Shown one piece after another: positions 1 to 10,707 of a stretch of DNA of 64,000 nt. The notes beneath the pieces were generated by a model, which saw nothing but the letters and a program-made list of their open reading frames with translations, was not told the origin of the DNA and searched no databases. Every line of letters starts with the position of its first letter. Position 1 is the stretch's first letter. The translations under genes were made by a program, and so were the position numbers. This DNA comes from Streptococcus intermedius SK54 = ATCC 27335 (GTDB taxonomy: Bacteria > Bacillota > Bacilli > Lactobacillales > Streptococcaceae). Where the stretch lies: contig NZ_ATFK01000004.1 of the NCBI RefSeq assembly GCF_000413475.1, forward strand, positions 185,900 to 249,899, read 5' to 3'.

Positions 1-1447
1 GATAATCATTTAAAATCATAGGATTATCAACCATTCGTTGCAAGAGATGACTCTCTGCCTTAATTAGCCGTGATACTCGCTGCGTTATGGGAATATCAGG
101 GTTTATCACCTGATGTTGGGCTTGCTGTTTCTGCTCTCTTCGATTCACTAAACGATGATTATTAACAGCTTGCTCCACTTGTTGGTAATCAAAATTAGGT
201 AACAATTCAGCCAACATATAAATATATGAATTCTGTGCAGTAATAGATTGTACCTGTGCAATCAGCGGAGACATTCGCTCAACAAATTCAATTTGGGCTT
301 GTAAATTTTCAATATTATCCGGCTTCAGATAGTTCAAAAGAAATTCTATATCGCTAATTCGCGTTTTAGTTAATAAAATCTGCAAATCCTCAGGGGAATT
401 TTTTTCAATAAATTCATCTGGATCCATACCATCAGGAATTTTGACAATTTGAACTGATAAATCGTGTAATTCATCCAATGCTTTTGCCGTAGCCGCTTGT
501 CCGGCTTTATCACCATCGTACGTTAGAATAACTTTCTTTGTAAACCTACGGAGTTGCTCTACATGTTCATGTGTCAAAGCCGTCCCCATAGACGCTACAG
601 CATTTTCAATCCCTGCACGATAGGCTGCAATGACATCCATAAAACCTTCCATTAAATAAACTTCATGGTGTTTTTTGATAGTTGCTTTTGCCTTGTCTAA
701 ATGATACAACTCATAGCTCTTATTGAAAATTGGAGTACTACGACTATTTTTATATTTAGCAACTTTTTGATCTCTCTCACTAACTTGCCAAATGCGACCC
801 GAAAAAGCAATGACTTGTCCTTTATCATTTGTCAATGGAAACATAATCCGATTTTGAAAGGCGTCATAAATTAGACTATTATCAGCTAAATTGAATAGGC
901 CTGAATTCATAATGACTTGTTCATCAAACTTCTCGCTAACACTTTTATAAAGATAGTTGCTTTCATTCGGAGATAAGCCAATTTGAAAATGTTTGATTAC
1001 CTCATCTGTCAAGCCACGTTCATAAAGATAAGAACGCGCTTTCTCACCTATTTTCGTAGTCATCAACACTGCATGGTAAAACTTTGCAGCTTCTGCATGA
1101 ATATCATAAAGTGCTTGATAAGGGTGTGTTTGGTTTGTCTGTTCTTTTCTACCATTTTCTACTTCTAATGGAATCCCTGCACGATCAGCAATGATTTGGA
1201 CAGCATCCATAAAAGGAACACCACGATAATCTTCAATAAATTTAAAGACATCACCAGATTTTCCACAACCAAAACAATGATAAAATTGCTTCTCTTCTAC
1301 TACATTGAATGACGGAGTTTTTTCACCATGAAAGGGGCAAAGTCCCAAATAGTTCCTTCCAGCCTTTGTTAGAGCAACGACTTCTCCTACAATCTCGACG
1401 ATATTGACACTATTTTTAATATCAGAAATGATTTCTTTATCAATCAA
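1..1447 (-). CDS. dnaG: DNA primase, 3' end outside window
   Basis: Synthesises RNA primers at the replication fork. Translated from a TTG start at 1447 with a GGGGG Shine-Dalgarno about 10 nt upstream, it begins MIDKEIISDIKNSVNIVE. The N-terminal CHC2 zinc ribbon is visible (LCPFHGEKTPSF ... HCFGCGKSGD), followed by the Toprim core (LMEGFMDVIAA and LTYDGDKAGQAA). The C-terminal helicase-binding domain runs off the left edge, so only about 482 residues are seen. In streptococci rpoD normally follows. It is divergent from mscL. The identification is firm; the TTG start is inferred from the conserved N-terminus. Confidence 0.95.
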   Translation of the reverse strand, partial: MIDKEIISDIKNSVNIVEIVGEVVALTKAGRNYLGLCPFHGEKTPSFNVVEEKQFYHCFGCGKSGDVFKFIEDYRGVPFMDAVQIIADRAGIPLEVENGRKEQTNQTHPYQALYDIHAEAAKFYHAVLMTTKIGEKARSYLYERGLTDEVIKHFQIGLSPNESNYLYKSVSEKFDEQVIMNSGLFNLADNSLIYDAFQNRIMFPLTNDKGQVIAFSGRIWQVSERDQKVAKYKNSRSTPIFNKSYELYHLDKAKATIKKHHEVYLMEGFMDVIAAYRAGIENAVASMGTALTHEHVEQLRRFTKKVILTYDGDKAGQAATAKALDELHDLSVQIVKIPDGMDPDEFIEKNSPEDLQILLTKTRISDIEFLLNYLKPDNIENLQAQIEFVERMSPLIAQVQSITAQNSYIYMLAELLPNFDYQQVEQAVNNHRLVNRREQKQQAQHQVINPDIPITQRVSRLIKAESHLLQRMVDNPMILNDY

Positions 1448-1543
1448 TAGACAATACCCCCAACTTATCATAGAATAACAACTTACATTTTATAATAAAT
1501 TTACCAAAAAGTAAAATATTCACTATATTTTTTAGATATTTTA

Positions 1544-1572
1544 TTGAACTTTTTGTCTATTTAAGATATAAT
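1544..1572 (+). promoter_or_regulatory. mscL promoter
   Basis: TTGAAC (1544-1549), 17-nt spacer, TATAAT (1567-1572). This is a near-consensus sigma-A promoter 35 nt before the mscL start. Confidence 0.75.
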
Positions 1573-1607
1573 GTAACTTAGTATTGTATTTTGAAAGGAA
1601 AAAGAAA

Positions 1608-1985
1608 ATGTTAAAGGATCTTAAAGAATTTTTACTTCGCGGTAATGTAATTGATTTAGCAGTCGGTGTCATTATTGCCAATGCTTTTGGAGCGATTGTT
1701 AAATCGTTGATTGGTGATGTTATCACACCACTCTTTCTCAATCCAGCGTTAAAAGCTGCTGGCGTAAATCAAATTGCTGGTTTAAAATGGAATGGAATTG
1801 CGTATGGCAGCTTCTTAAGTGCTGTTATCAACTTCCTCGTCATCGGAACTGTTCTCTTCTTCATCGTCAAGTCTGCTGAAAAAGCACAAAGCCTTACTAA
1901 AAAGGACGATACTGTTGAAGAACCAGCAGGTCCAACTGAATTAGAAGTCCTTCAAGAAATTAAAGCGCTACTTGAGAAGAAATAA
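1608..1985 (+). CDS. mscL: large-conductance mechanosensitive channel MscL
   Basis: Pentameric membrane channel that opens under hypo-osmotic shock. The start MLKDLKEFLLRGNVIDLAVG at 1608 is chosen over an upstream in-frame codon because AAAGGAAAAAG lies just before it and the family begins this way. The conserved TM1 motif (NVIDLAVGVIIANAFG) and the TM2 segment around residues 70-93 are present, with a charged C-terminal helix (ELEVLQEIKALLEKK). Its length of 125 residues is normal. It is monocistronic, divergent from dnaG. Confidence 0.96.
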   Translation: MLKDLKEFLLRGNVIDLAVGVIIANAFGAIVKSLIGDVITPLFLNPALKAAGVNQIAGLKWNGIAYGSFLSAVINFLVIGTVLFFIVKSAEKAQSLTKKDDTVEEPAGPTELEVLQEIKALLEKK

Positions 1986-2194
1986 ACGTTTAGTAGCAAG
2001 AATTCTAATTAGCTAAGGTCAAAAGCCTGCTCTCAAAAAGGCTATATTCGTTGAAAACATAATTTATTGTATGAGTTTGGAATATTTGTATACTCCAGGC
2101 TCTTTTTTTGCTATAAAAATCTAATAGTTTATTGCCATCTGTATCAGCTGGTTCAATTTTACAAAGCAAAATACAGGCATTTTTTAAATAGATG

Positions 2195-2203
2195 TGTTAC
2201 AAT
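2195..2203 (+). promoter_or_regulatory. extended -10 promoter of the RclA-like gene
   Basis: TGT followed by TACAAT (2198-2203), an extended -10 without a clear -35, 25 nt before the start codon. Confidence 0.5.
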
Positions 2204-2228
2204 GCTTATAAAAATGGAGGAAAAAATC

Positions 2229-3545
2229 ATGTTAATATACGATTTGATTGTTATTGGTTTTGGTAAAGCTGGAAAAACATTAGCAGCAAAAATGGCAACG
2301 CAAGGAAAAAAAGTTGCTTTAATTGAACGTAATAAATCTATGTACGGCGGAACTTGTATCAATATTGCTTGTATCCCAACCAAAACATTACTAGTAGCTG
2401 CAGAAAAAGGATTACCTTTTGAAGAAGTAATCGATGAAAAAAATGCAGTTACCAATCGACTGAATAAAAAAAATTATACAACTATTAGTGATGCTGGAGT
2501 CGATATTATTGATGCAGAAGCTCATTTTTTATCGAACAAAGTCGTTGAAATTGTAGCAGGTGACGAAAGACAAGAATTAACAGCTGAAAATATTGTCATC
2601 AATACAGGTGCTATCTCTAACGCTTTACCAATTCCAGGACTTACTACAACAAAAAATATTTATGACTCTACAGGTATTCAAAACCTTGATAGACTACCTA
2701 AACGTCTTGGAATTCTTGGCGGCGGGAATATCGGTCTTGAATTTGCCGGTCTTTTCAATACATTAGGGAGCAAGGTAACTGTTCTAGATGCTGCCGATAC
2801 CTTTCTACCACGTGTAGAACCCTCTATTGCGACTATAGCTAAAACATATATGGAAGAAGATGGTATCGAAATTTTTCAAAATATCTTTACTCAAGAAGTC
2901 AAAAATGATGGTGACGAGGTGATTGTTGTTACTAAAAATAGAACTTTTCACTTCGATGCTTTGCTTTATGCTACTGGTCGCAAGCCAAATATTGAACCAT
3001 TAAAGCTAGAAAATACAGACATTCAAGTAACAGATCGTGGGGCTATCCAAGTTGATAAACATTGTCAAACCAATGTTCCTGGCGTCTTTGCTGTTGGAGA
3101 TGTCAATGGTGGATTACAATTTACCTATGTCTCATTAGACGATTTTCGTATTGTCTACAATTATCTGACAGGCGATGGTTCTTATACACTTGACGATCGT
3201 AAAAATGTACCGACTAGTATGTTTATCACCCCTTCGCTAGCTCAAATTGGCCTAACTGAAGCGCAAGCGAAGGAACAAGGGTTGCCTTATGCAAGCAAAG
3301 AAATTCCAGTTTCAGCTATGCCGCGCGGACATGTTAACGCTGATCTCAGAGGAGCATTTAAAGCTGTTGTCAATATAGAAACAAAGGAAATCCTTGGTGC
3401 GACTATCTTCTCGCAAGGCGCTCAAGAAATTATCAACATAATAACTGTAGCTATGGACAATAAGATTCCATATACTTATTTCACAAAACAAATTTTTACT
3501 CATCCAACTTTAGCTGAAAATCTTAATGACTTATTTATGATTTAG
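2229..3545 (+). CDS. RclA-like FAD/NAD(P) disulfide oxidoreductase
   Basis: A 438-residue flavoprotein of the pyridine nucleotide-disulfide oxidoreductase class I family. The start at 2229 follows GGAGG; the 54 in-frame codons upstream look non-coding. Visible are the FAD motif VIGFGKAGKT, the redox-active pair in GGTCINIACIPTKT (CxxxxC), the NAD(P) motif LGGGNIGLEFAG, the second FAD motif GVFAVGDV, and the C-terminal dimerisation domain with FTHPTLAEN. The ACIPTKT context matches the RclA/MerA-like group, tied in E. coli to reactive chlorine and copper stress, rather than lipoamide dehydrogenase (no PDH genes nearby). The physiological substrate is inferred. Confidence 0.85.
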   Translation: MLIYDLIVIGFGKAGKTLAAKMATQGKKVALIERNKSMYGGTCINIACIPTKTLLVAAEKGLPFEEVIDEKNAVTNRLNKKNYTTISDAGVDIIDAEAHFLSNKVVEIVAGDERQELTAENIVINTGAISNALPIPGLTTTKNIYDSTGIQNLDRLPKRLGILGGGNIGLEFAGLFNTLGSKVTVLDAADTFLPRVEPSIATIAKTYMEEDGIEIFQNIFTQEVKNDGDEVIVVTKNRTFHFDALLYATGRKPNIEPLKLENTDIQVTDRGAIQVDKHCQTNVPGVFAVGDVNGGLQFTYVSLDDFRIVYNYLTGDGSYTLDDRKNVPTSMFITPSLAQIGLTEAQAKEQGLPYASKEIPVSAMPRGHVNADLRGAFKAVVNIETKEILGATIFSQGAQEIINIITVAMDNKIPYTYFTKQIFTHPTLAENLNDLFMI

Positions 3546-3565
3546 TTATCACTACTATACTTTTC

Positions 3566-3606
3566 AATATAAAATGAGCTAATTTTTCATTAGCTCATTT
3601 TATATT
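3566..3606. terminator. bidirectional terminator between the RclA-like gene and srtA
   Basis: Perfect 18-bp inverted repeat (3566-3583 and 3589-3606) with a 5-nt loop. The AT-rich outer stem gives a U-run in both directions, and it overlaps the srtA stop codon. Confidence 0.85.
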
Positions 3607-4348
3607 ATAATTGCATTTGATTATATGTTTTGCCAAATGCCTTTAAAATTTCTTTTGGCGCCCCCTTATAAGGCGTTTCTCCATCTAGTGTTCCTTTGAC
3701 AATCGTGCGGGATGTTGCTGCTGCGTCTTCACATGTTACTAAGGTCACTTCATTCACACCTTCGCGGTCATTGATCACATCTACTCTATCAGGGGCCACA
3801 TTCTCAACTGATGTAATAGAGTAGGTATAAATTTTTTCTTTATCTGTCAGGTAAATTTTCATTCCACTTTTGGCACGATCTAAAGGAGAAAATAGCATAT
3901 TACTTGCACCTGTAATCCCAAATACATGATGACTAGCCAAGGCATAATTCCCTTTTCCCATTTGTTGCGTTTCTTTCATAGTACCTGCACCATAATAAAG
4001 CCCTACATTATCCAAGCCTTTAAAGATTGGTAGATTCATTGAAAGTTCTGGGATAGCAATTCCTCCAATAACTGGTAATTGCTGAGCTCGCCATTGAGCA
4101 TTAATCACATCTTCTGTTGATAATGATTTTACTTTGTCAAAATTAAAGCTAGTTTTGGCTTTTTTGTTTTTATTAATCTTATCTTTTGAAACATTGCTAA
4201 CTTGATACCTATTGGTATGCCAAACCATAATCATATTACGAATAGAAGAGTTAAAAATAAGTGCAAGTGCAACAATAATTAACAATGTCGCAATGATGTT
4301 AATTAGAATATTTTTTCTTTTATTACGCTTTTTTCTTCTTGATGACAT
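3605..4348 (-). CDS. srtA: class A sortase (housekeeping)
   Basis: Membrane-anchored transpeptidase that joins LPXTG proteins to the cell wall. A basic N-terminus (MSSRRKKRNKRKN) precedes one TM helix (about residues 14-33). The catalytic triad reads H140 (LASHHVFG), C206 (TLVTCEDAA) and R214 (TSRTIV). At 247 residues it is normal length. It begins 20 nt after gyrA on the same strand, the usual streptococcal arrangement, and probably shares its transcript. Confidence 0.97.
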   Translation of the reverse strand: MSSRRKKRNKRKNILINIIATLLIIVALALIFNSSIRNMIMVWHTNRYQVSNVSKDKINKNKKAKTSFNFDKVKSLSTEDVINAQWRAQQLPVIGGIAIPELSMNLPIFKGLDNVGLYYGAGTMKETQQMGKGNYALASHHVFGITGASNMLFSPLDRAKSGMKIYLTDKEKIYTYSITSVENVAPDRVDVINDREGVNEVTLVTCEDAAATSRTIVKGTLDGETPYKGAPKEILKAFGKTYNQMQL

Positions 4349-4368
4349 AATATTTCCTTTTATCCAGT

Positions 4369-6816
4369 TTAATCTTCATCCTCTTCTTTTTCATTATCCG
4401 CTGTAACGCTTGTAAAGGTAACAATCTGTGCTCCTTTATCGAGCCGCATTACTTTAACACCTAAAGTCGCACGGCCTGTCTGAGAAATATTAGCAACATT
4501 CGTTCGAATGATGACCCCTGTATTCGTGATAATCATCAAATCTTCATCACCATTCACGGCCATCAAGCCTGCTAATGGACCATTTTTCTCAGTAATATTA
4601 GCTGTTTTCATTCCTTTTCCGCCACGACCTTTCGTAGCATACTCACTGGCTAAAGTTCGCTTACCATAACCTTTTTCAGTAATAACTAATACTTCTTGAT
4701 TATCTGAAATGACACTAGCGCCTACAACATGGTCATCCGTACGCAAATTTACTCCTCTCACACCAGTCGCACTACGTCCCATATTCCGAACTTGGTTTTC
4801 GTTAAAACGTACAGCGTAGCCCATTTTTGTTCCGATAATGATATCCGCTTGTCCATTTGTCAAAAAGACGTTAATCAACTCATCTTCTTCTTTTAAATTC
4901 AGAGCTTTTAACCCATTTTGACGAATATTAGCAAATTCCGTTACGCTAGTTCGTTTTACCACACCATGGCGTGTAGTGAAGAAAAGGTAAGAATGAGTAT
5001 CGTGTTCAGCTTGAACATTGATGATTGTCTGAATCGTTTCACCTTCGTCCAATTTCAATAAGTTGACAATTGGCAATCCTTTAGCTGTACGACCATATTC
5101 AGGAATTTCATAACCTTTCAAACGATAAACACGCCCTTTATTGGTAAAGAAGAGTAAGCGATCGTGTGTGCTGGTAGAGACTAATTCACGAACAAAATCA
5201 TCATCTTTCACACCTGTTCCTTGAATACCACGGCCCCCACGTCTTTGTGCAGTAAATTCATCCTGATTCAGCCGTTTAATATAACCTTTATTGGAAAGAG
5301 TGATTAAAACATTAGTTTCTTCGATGAGATCTTCGTCTTCTAGAGATAATACTTCACCAACCATTAATTCCGTGCGGCGTTCATCAGAGAACTTACGTTT
5401 AATCTCTTCTAATTCTTCCTTGATAATGGTAGCTACTCGTTCCGGTTTTGCCAAAATATCCATCAAATCTGCAATTAATTTCATTAAGTCATCATATTCA
5501 GACTGGATCTTATCGCGCTCCAATCCTGTCAAACGACGAAGACGCATATCCAGAATTGCTTGACTTTGACGTTCAGATAACTCATAACGTGACATTAATT
5601 CCGCTTGTGCTTCAGCATCGGTTTCACTATTTCGAATAATGCGAATGACTTCATCAATATGATCAAGCGCAATTAACAAACCTGCTAAAATATGAGCACG
5701 AGCTTCGGCCTTTTCCTTATCAAAAACCGTCCGACGTGTTACCACTTCTTTTTGATGTTCAATATAAGCTAGTAAAATTTCACGAAGAGACAAAATTTTA
5801 GGCACTCCGTTTTGAATTGCTAACATATTGAAACTGAAATTTGTTTGCATTTGCGTTAATTTGAACAAGTTGTTCAAGATCACATGCGCACTTGCATCAC
5901 GCTTTACTTCAATGATGAAGCGCACTCCTTCTCGATTAGATTCATCACGGACTGCCGTAATTCCATCGATCCGTTTTTCTTGAACCAGCCGGACAATATG
6001 TTCATGAACTTTTGTCTTGTTGACCATATACGGAAATTCAGTGATAACAATTCGTTCACGTCCAGATTTAGTTTCTTCGATTTCTGTTCGAGCACGTAAA
6101 ACAATGGACCCCTTACCAGTTTCATAAGCACGATGAATACCTGACCTTCCCATTACTAAAGCACCTGTTGGAAAATCTGGTCCAGGTAATACTTCCATAA
6201 GATCGCGCGTTGTTACATCTGGATTGTCCATGATCAATTTAACGGCATCAATAGTTTCACCAAGATTGTGAGGAGGAATATTGGTAGCCATCCCCACAGC
6301 AATACCAGTTGCTCCATTGACCAGCAAATTAGGAAAACGCGACGGTAAGACTAATGGTTCACGCTCACTACTATCATAGTTATCTGCAAAATCAACTGTA
6401 TTTTTATTAATGTCGCGCAACATTTCAAGGGAAATTTTACTCATACGAGCTTCTGTGTACCGTTGCGCGGCAGGGCCGTCCCCATCCATAGAACCAAAGT
6501 TCCCGTGACCATCTACTAACATGTGACGATAAGACCACCATTGTGCCATCCGCACCATAGCTTCATAAATAGAGGAATCTCCATGTGGGTGATATTTCCC
6601 CATAACATCACCCGTGATACGAGCAGATTTCTTATGTGGTTTATCAGGGGTTACACCTAGTTCATTCATTCCATACAATATTCTTCGATGGACAGGCTTT
6701 AAACCATCTCGAACATCAGGAAGGGCACGAGCCACAATGACACTCATGGCGTAATCGATAAAACTCGTCTTCATTTCGCTCGTTAAGTTCACATTGACTA
6801 AATTATTATCCTGCAT
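4369..6816 (-). CDS. gyrA: DNA gyrase subunit A
   Basis: Breakage-reunion subunit of gyrase (A2B2), which introduces negative supercoils. It has 815 residues. The catalytic tyrosine is Y120 (AAQRYTEAR). The quinolone region reads [14 protein letters not shown] with Ser81 and Glu85, the susceptible forms. The C-terminal beta-pinwheel has a GyrA-box-like [10 protein letters not shown]. The acidic tail EKEEDED is typical. The start follows GAGAGG on the transcribed strand. Divergent from ldh. Confidence 0.98.
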   Translation of the reverse strand: MQDNNLVNVNLTSEMKTSFIDYAMSVIVARALPDVRDGLKPVHRRILYGMNELGVTPDKPHKKSARITGDVMGKYHPHGDSSIYEAMVRMAQWWSYRHMLVDGHGNFGSMDGDGPAAQRYTEARMSKISLEMLRDINKNTVDFADNYDSSEREPLVLPSRFPNLLVNGATGIAVGMATNIPPHNLGETIDAVKLIMDNPDVTTRDLMEVLPGPDFPTGALVMGRSGIHRAYETGKGSIVLRARTEIEETKSGRERIVITEFPYMVNKTKVHEHIVRLVQEKRIDGITAVRDESNREGVRFIIEVKRDASAHVILNNLFKLTQMQTNFSFNMLAIQNGVPKILSLREILLAYIEHQKEVVTRRTVFDKEKAEARAHILAGLLIALDHIDEVIRIIRNSETDAEAQAELMSRYELSERQSQAILDMRLRRLTGLERDKIQSEYDDLMKLIADLMDILAKPERVATIIKEELEEIKRKFSDERRTELMVGEVLSLEDEDLIEETNVLITLSNKGYIKRLNQDEFTAQRRGGRGIQGTGVKDDDFVRELVSTSTHDRLLFFTNKGRVYRLKGYEIPEYGRTAKGLPIVNLLKLDEGETIQTIINVQAEHDTHSYLFFTTRHGVVKRTSVTEFANIRQNGLKALNLKEEDELINVFLTNGQADIIIGTKMGYAVRFNENQVRNMGRSATGVRGVNLRTDDHVVGASVISDNQEVLVITEKGYGKRTLASEYATKGRGGKGMKTANITEKNGPLAGLMAVNGDEDLMIITNTGVIIRTNVANISQTGRATLGVKVMRLDKGAQIVTFTSVTADNEKEEDED

Positions 6817-6852
6817 TAAAAAATGCCTCTCTTCAATTTATATGACCTTATC

Positions 6853-6861
6853 ATTATAACA
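6853..6861 (-). promoter_or_regulatory. gyrA extended -10
   Basis: On the minus strand TGT precedes TATAAT (6853-6858). No strong -35 at 17 nt. It is 37 nt upstream of the gyrA start codon. Confidence 0.5.
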
Positions 6862-6897
6862 TAAATTCGGATTTTTTTCAGTAAACACCCTTGAATA

Positions 6898-6911
6898 TAA
6901 AAACGTTTACA
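6898..6911. promoter_or_regulatory. cre-like CcpA site upstream of ldh
   Basis: TAAAAACGTTTACA differs from the cre consensus TGWAARCGYTWNCW only at position 2. It is centred roughly 65 nt upstream of the predicted ldh start point, a position used for CcpA activation rather than repression. Confidence 0.55.
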
Positions 6912-6933
6912 TAAGATAATATGTATTATATCC

Positions 6934-6962
6934 GTGACAAATTACTACAAAAGTGATAGAAT
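6934..6962 (+). promoter_or_regulatory. ldh promoter
   Basis: GTGACA (6934-6939), 17-nt spacer, TAGAAT (6957-6962), with TGA before the -10 (extended -10). Confidence 0.7.
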
Positions 6963-6972
6963 GAAGTTGTAA

Positions 6973-7998
<1,026 letters not shown>

Positions 7999-8012
7999 TG
8001 AGATTTTATCTC

Positions 8013-8040
8013 ACTCCTTGGTAAATCAAGGAGTTTTTTT
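8013..8040 (+). terminator. ldh terminator
   Basis: ACTCCTTG / CAAGGAGT stem with a 6-nt loop followed by a run of seven T, 15 nt after the ldh stop. Confidence 0.9.
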
Positions 8041-8049
8041 GTATCTAAA

Positions 8050-8105
8050 AAATAAGTACTATAAAAGTTATGATGCTATACAAATCAATTTTATAGTACT
8101 TATTT
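8050..8105. repeat. 17-bp perfect inverted repeat with 22-nt loop
   Basis: Arms 8050-8066 and 8089-8105 are perfectly complementary (core AAGTACTATAAAA). It lies between the ldh terminator and the converging Nudix gene. It is not needed as an ldh terminator and could be a miniature element remnant or the 3' structure of the Nudix transcript. Confidence 0.7.
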
Positions 8106-8132
8106 CTCTTCCCCAATTTACATTTTATCAAT

Positions 8133-8537
8133 TTATTCCAATATATCCTTTAAATAAGGAACGACTTTTTCGCCTTTCATATCTGATAGAGTCCGAATCC
8201 AGCGAAATGCTGTATGTTCTTCTGCATCAAGTTGAATTTTTCTATGTTCAAGTAATTCTGCTTGATAAACTAAACGCGTAAAAACGACACCCTTTGCCTT
8301 ATCGTAGCAGCTATCTTCATGAAGAATCAAACTTAATTGTACCTTTTGGTTAACTTCTTCCATCACTTCACGCATAGCTCCGTCTCGTGGTAATTCATTT
8401 TCTTCCACACCTCCTTCTGGAATGTCCCAATATTCTGGGTACATATTTGGTAAACCACGTTTTACCTCACTTCGTTTAATGAGCAAATAGCTTCCGTCCT
8501 TTTCAATTAAAGCATGAGCAATCAATTTTACAGGCAT
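8133..8537 (-). CDS. Nudix hydrolase
   Basis: A 134-residue Nudix-fold pyrophosphohydrolase. The Nudix box reads GGVEENELPRDGAMREVMEE, which fits Gx5Ex7REUxEE; the glycine that usually follows is Asn. The substrate (nucleoside diphosphate linked to X) cannot be told. The start ATG follows AAAGGAG. It stands alone, downstream of a tRNA-Arg and converging on ldh. Confidence 0.85.
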   Translation of the reverse strand: MPVKLIAHALIEKDGSYLLIKRSEVKRGLPNMYPEYWDIPEGGVEENELPRDGAMREVMEEVNQKVQLSLILHEDSCYDKAKGVVFTRLVYQAELLEHRKIQLDAEEHTAFRWIRTLSDMKGEKVVPYLKDILE

Positions 8538-8566
8538 TCGAAATCCCCTTCTCCTTTATAAAAAAC

Positions 8567-8593
8567 AAAATTCTTGTTTTAGACAAGAATTTT
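8567..8593 (-). terminator. terminator after tRNA-Arg(CCG)
   Basis: AAAATTCTTGT / ACAAGAATTTT 11-bp stem with 5-nt loop. On the minus strand it is followed by GTTTTTTAT, so it ends the tRNA transcript before the Nudix gene. Confidence 0.75.
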
Positions 8594-8611
8594 TAAATAG
8601 TTAACAAACAA

Positions 8612-8683
8612 TCCACCCTGAGAGAATCGAACTCCCATCTCAAGAACCGGAATCTTACGTGATATCCATTACACTAAGGGTGG
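8612..8683 (-). tRNA. tRNA-Arg (CCG)
   Basis: 72-nt cloverleaf on the minus strand. Acceptor CCACCCT pairs AGGGTGG with discriminator A; the anticodon loop TTCCGGT gives anticodon CCG (codon CGG); the T-loop GTTCGATTC is present. CCA is not encoded. Confidence 0.92.
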
Positions 8684-8765
8684 CAACCATTCTATTATAC
8701 AAAAAATTTATGAAAATAACAAGTAAAAAAAGATTGAAATGATAGATTCCAATCCTTTTATTTTA

Positions 8766-9965
8766 TTATAATTCAATATCGCCAAACAAGTCAGCCATTG
8801 AGAATCCAGTTTGAGTTTCTGGGAGTTCAAAGTCACGTTTTTCTTGACGTTTTGGACGACGAGGACGTGATTGACGTTTTTCTTTTTGTTCATCTTCTTG
8901 AACTGGACGTTCTTCAAGAGCTTTGATAGAAAGTGATACACGTTCTGCATCAGCATTAACATCAAGAACTTTGACAGTTACCTCTTGACCGACTTTAAGC
9001 ACATCTTTTGGATTTTCAACACGTTTATGTGAAATTTGGGAGATATGAACCAGTCCATCAATGCCTGGCAACACTTCAACAAATGCACCAAAATCTGTTA
9101 AACGTTTAACCGTACCTTCGATAACATCACCGGCAGCAAGTTTTTGTTCAACACCATCCCATGGCCCAGGGGTTGTAGCTTTAAGAGAAAGTGATACACG
9201 ACCTTCCTCTTCATTTAAATCAAGCACTTTTACTTCGATTTCATCACCAACTGACACAACTGATTTAGGTGAAACGTTGCGTTCATGTGATAATTCCGTC
9301 AAGTGAACAAGACCGTCAACACCACCAAGGTCGATAAAAGCACCAAAACTTGTAATACGTGCAACTTTACCAGTTACGATATCACCAACAGCTAATTTGC
9401 TAAATACTTCGGCACGTGCTGCTGCCGCTTTTTCTTCCACTACTTCACGACGTGAAAGGATGAAACGGTTTTCTTTTGGATCTACTTCTTTAATTTTTGC
9501 TTCAAATTCTTGACCAACAAAACGTTCCGTATTACGAACAAAACGAGTATCTAACATTGAAGCTGGAATAAAACCACGAAGTCCTTCAAACTCTACTGAA
9601 AGTCCACCCTTAACTGCACGAGTTCCTTTTACAGTGACAACTTCTTCTTCACGTCCGACTAACTTGTCCCATGCTTTGCGAGCTTCTAAACGTTTTTTAG
9701 ATACAAGGTAAGTAACTGTATCAGTATCTTTACCAACTACTTGACGAAGAACAAGCAATTCAAGTGTTTCACCTGGTTTTACTAGGTCGTTAATGTCAGC
9801 ATCACGATCGTTTGTCAATTCGCGAAGGGTTAACACACCTTCAACACCAGTTCCAGCGATTGCAACATTAGCTTGGCTTGCATCAACAGTCAATACTTCA
9901 GCAGTAACGACATCACCTGGCTCAACTTGGCTAACACTATTTAGCAAATCTTCAAATTCATTCAT
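8766..9965 (-). CDS. rpsA: 30S ribosomal protein S1
   Basis: Ribosome-associated mRNA-binding protein in the Gram-positive form. It has 399 residues with four S1/OB domains in tandem, two of them near-canonical ([23 protein letters not shown] and [21 protein letters not shown] type segments). A basic linker ([18 protein letters not shown]) precedes the C-terminus. The start ATG follows GGAGGA; a small hairpin (CAAGC / GCTTG) sits just upstream of the Shine-Dalgarno. It lies in the conserved parE-parC-ilvE-rpsA neighbourhood. Confidence 0.95.
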   Translation of the reverse strand: MNEFEDLLNSVSQVEPGDVVTAEVLTVDASQANVAIAGTGVEGVLTLRELTNDRDADINDLVKPGETLELLVLRQVVGKDTDTVTYLVSKKRLEARKAWDKLVGREEEVVTVKGTRAVKGGLSVEFEGLRGFIPASMLDTRFVRNTERFVGQEFEAKIKEVDPKENRFILSRREVVEEKAAAARAEVFSKLAVGDIVTGKVARITSFGAFIDLGGVDGLVHLTELSHERNVSPKSVVSVGDEIEVKVLDLNEEEGRVSLSLKATTPGPWDGVEQKLAAGDVIEGTVKRLTDFGAFVEVLPGIDGLVHISQISHKRVENPKDVLKVGQEVTVKVLDVNADAERVSLSIKALEERPVQEDEQKEKRQSRPRRPKRQEKRDFELPETQTGFSMADLFGDIEL

Positions 9966-10126
9966 CTAAAAAATCCTCCAACAATCAAGCTTTTCTAGCT
10001 TGACATACTTATAATATTTTTCCTAAGCACCGCAATGACATTGAACTATCTTTAACGTTTCTCACCCTATAAAGAAATAAAATACCCTAAGATATTTTAC
10101 CATTTATCTGATATATTACCTAAGAA

Positions 10127-10198
10127 CTGGGGTAGCTGGATTCGAACCAACGCATGAGGGAGTCAAAGTCCCTTGCCTTACCGCTTGGCTATACCCCA
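10127..10198 (-). tRNA. tRNA-Gln (TTG)
   Basis: 72-nt cloverleaf on the minus strand. Acceptor TGGGGTA pairs TACCCCA; the anticodon loop CTTTGAC gives TTG. It is 42 nt downstream of tRNA-Tyr and probably shares its transcript. Confidence 0.92.
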
Positions 10199-10240
10199 AA
10201 AAAGAATGTAGACATACTTTTTAAAGACTAAGTACGCTCA

Positions 10241-10321
10241 TGGAGAGGGAGGGATTCGAACCCCCGAACCCGAAGGAGCGGATTTACAGTCCGCCGCGTT
10301 TAGCCTCTTCGCTACCTCTCC
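10241..10321 (-). tRNA. tRNA-Tyr (GTA)
   Basis: 81-nt class II tRNA on the minus strand with a long variable arm. Acceptor GGAGAGG pairs CCTCTCC; the anticodon loop CTGTAAA gives GTA. Confidence 0.93.
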
Positions 10322-10373
10322 TGCACAATCAACAGTATTCATTATACCATTGATGAAAAGAAAATACAAGCAT

Positions 10374-10604
10374 TTATTTACTCAAATTATATGTTTCAAC
10401 CAATTTTTCCACTGCATTTTCAAGTTTTTTATAAAAACTATCAACATTTTCATTTTTTATGATAGCAAATTGTCCATCAAACTCAGCAATTTGCCCAATG
10501 ACCTTTTTACCAATTGACAAAATATAACCTTCATATTGTTCATTTCCTACTTTTACTTGGCTATCTGCTAATTGGATTTCAATCTTTTTATCTTTTTTAC
10601 TCAT
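10374..10604 (-). CDS. DUF2969 family protein
   Basis: A 76-residue cytosolic protein of the streptococcal/lactobacillar DUF2969 family, function unknown. The ATG at 10604 follows GAAAGAGG with a 6-nt gap and is preferred over the TTG one codon earlier. It has a lysine-rich N-terminus (MSKKDKKIEIQ) and a predicted C-terminal helix. It sits between ilvE and the tRNA pair, as in other streptococci. Confidence 0.8.
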   Translation of the reverse strand: MSKKDKKIEIQLADSQVKVGNEQYEGYILSIGKKVIGQIAEFDGQFAIIKNENVDSFYKKLENAVEKLVETYNLSK

Positions 10605-10664
10605 CAAATACCTCTTTCAAATCTCTATTTTACAAAAAAATAAGAAAACTAGCAAGCAATACGT

Positions 10665-10697
10665 GAAAATAAAAACTATCTCAATGAAGAGACAGTT
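10665..10697 (-). terminator. ilvE terminator
   Basis: 9-bp stem (10674-10682 / 10689-10697, one G-U pair in the RNA) followed on the minus strand by TTTATTTT, just after the ilvE stop. Confidence 0.7.
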
Positions 10698-10707
10698 CCA
10701 AAAATTT

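Noticed and set aside
983..1168. 61-codon ORF antisense to dnaG
   Set aside because: Lies entirely within the conserved primase gene on the other strand; no ribosome site.
2076..2112. Imperfect hairpin with T-run after mscL
   Set aside because: Only a weak TGGA-TAT type stem with a mismatch; not firm enough to list as the mscL terminator.
2067..2228. 54-codon N-terminal extension of the RclA-like protein
   Set aside because: The extension overlaps the promoter and the GGAGG site, and its composition is not that of a flavoprotein N-terminus.
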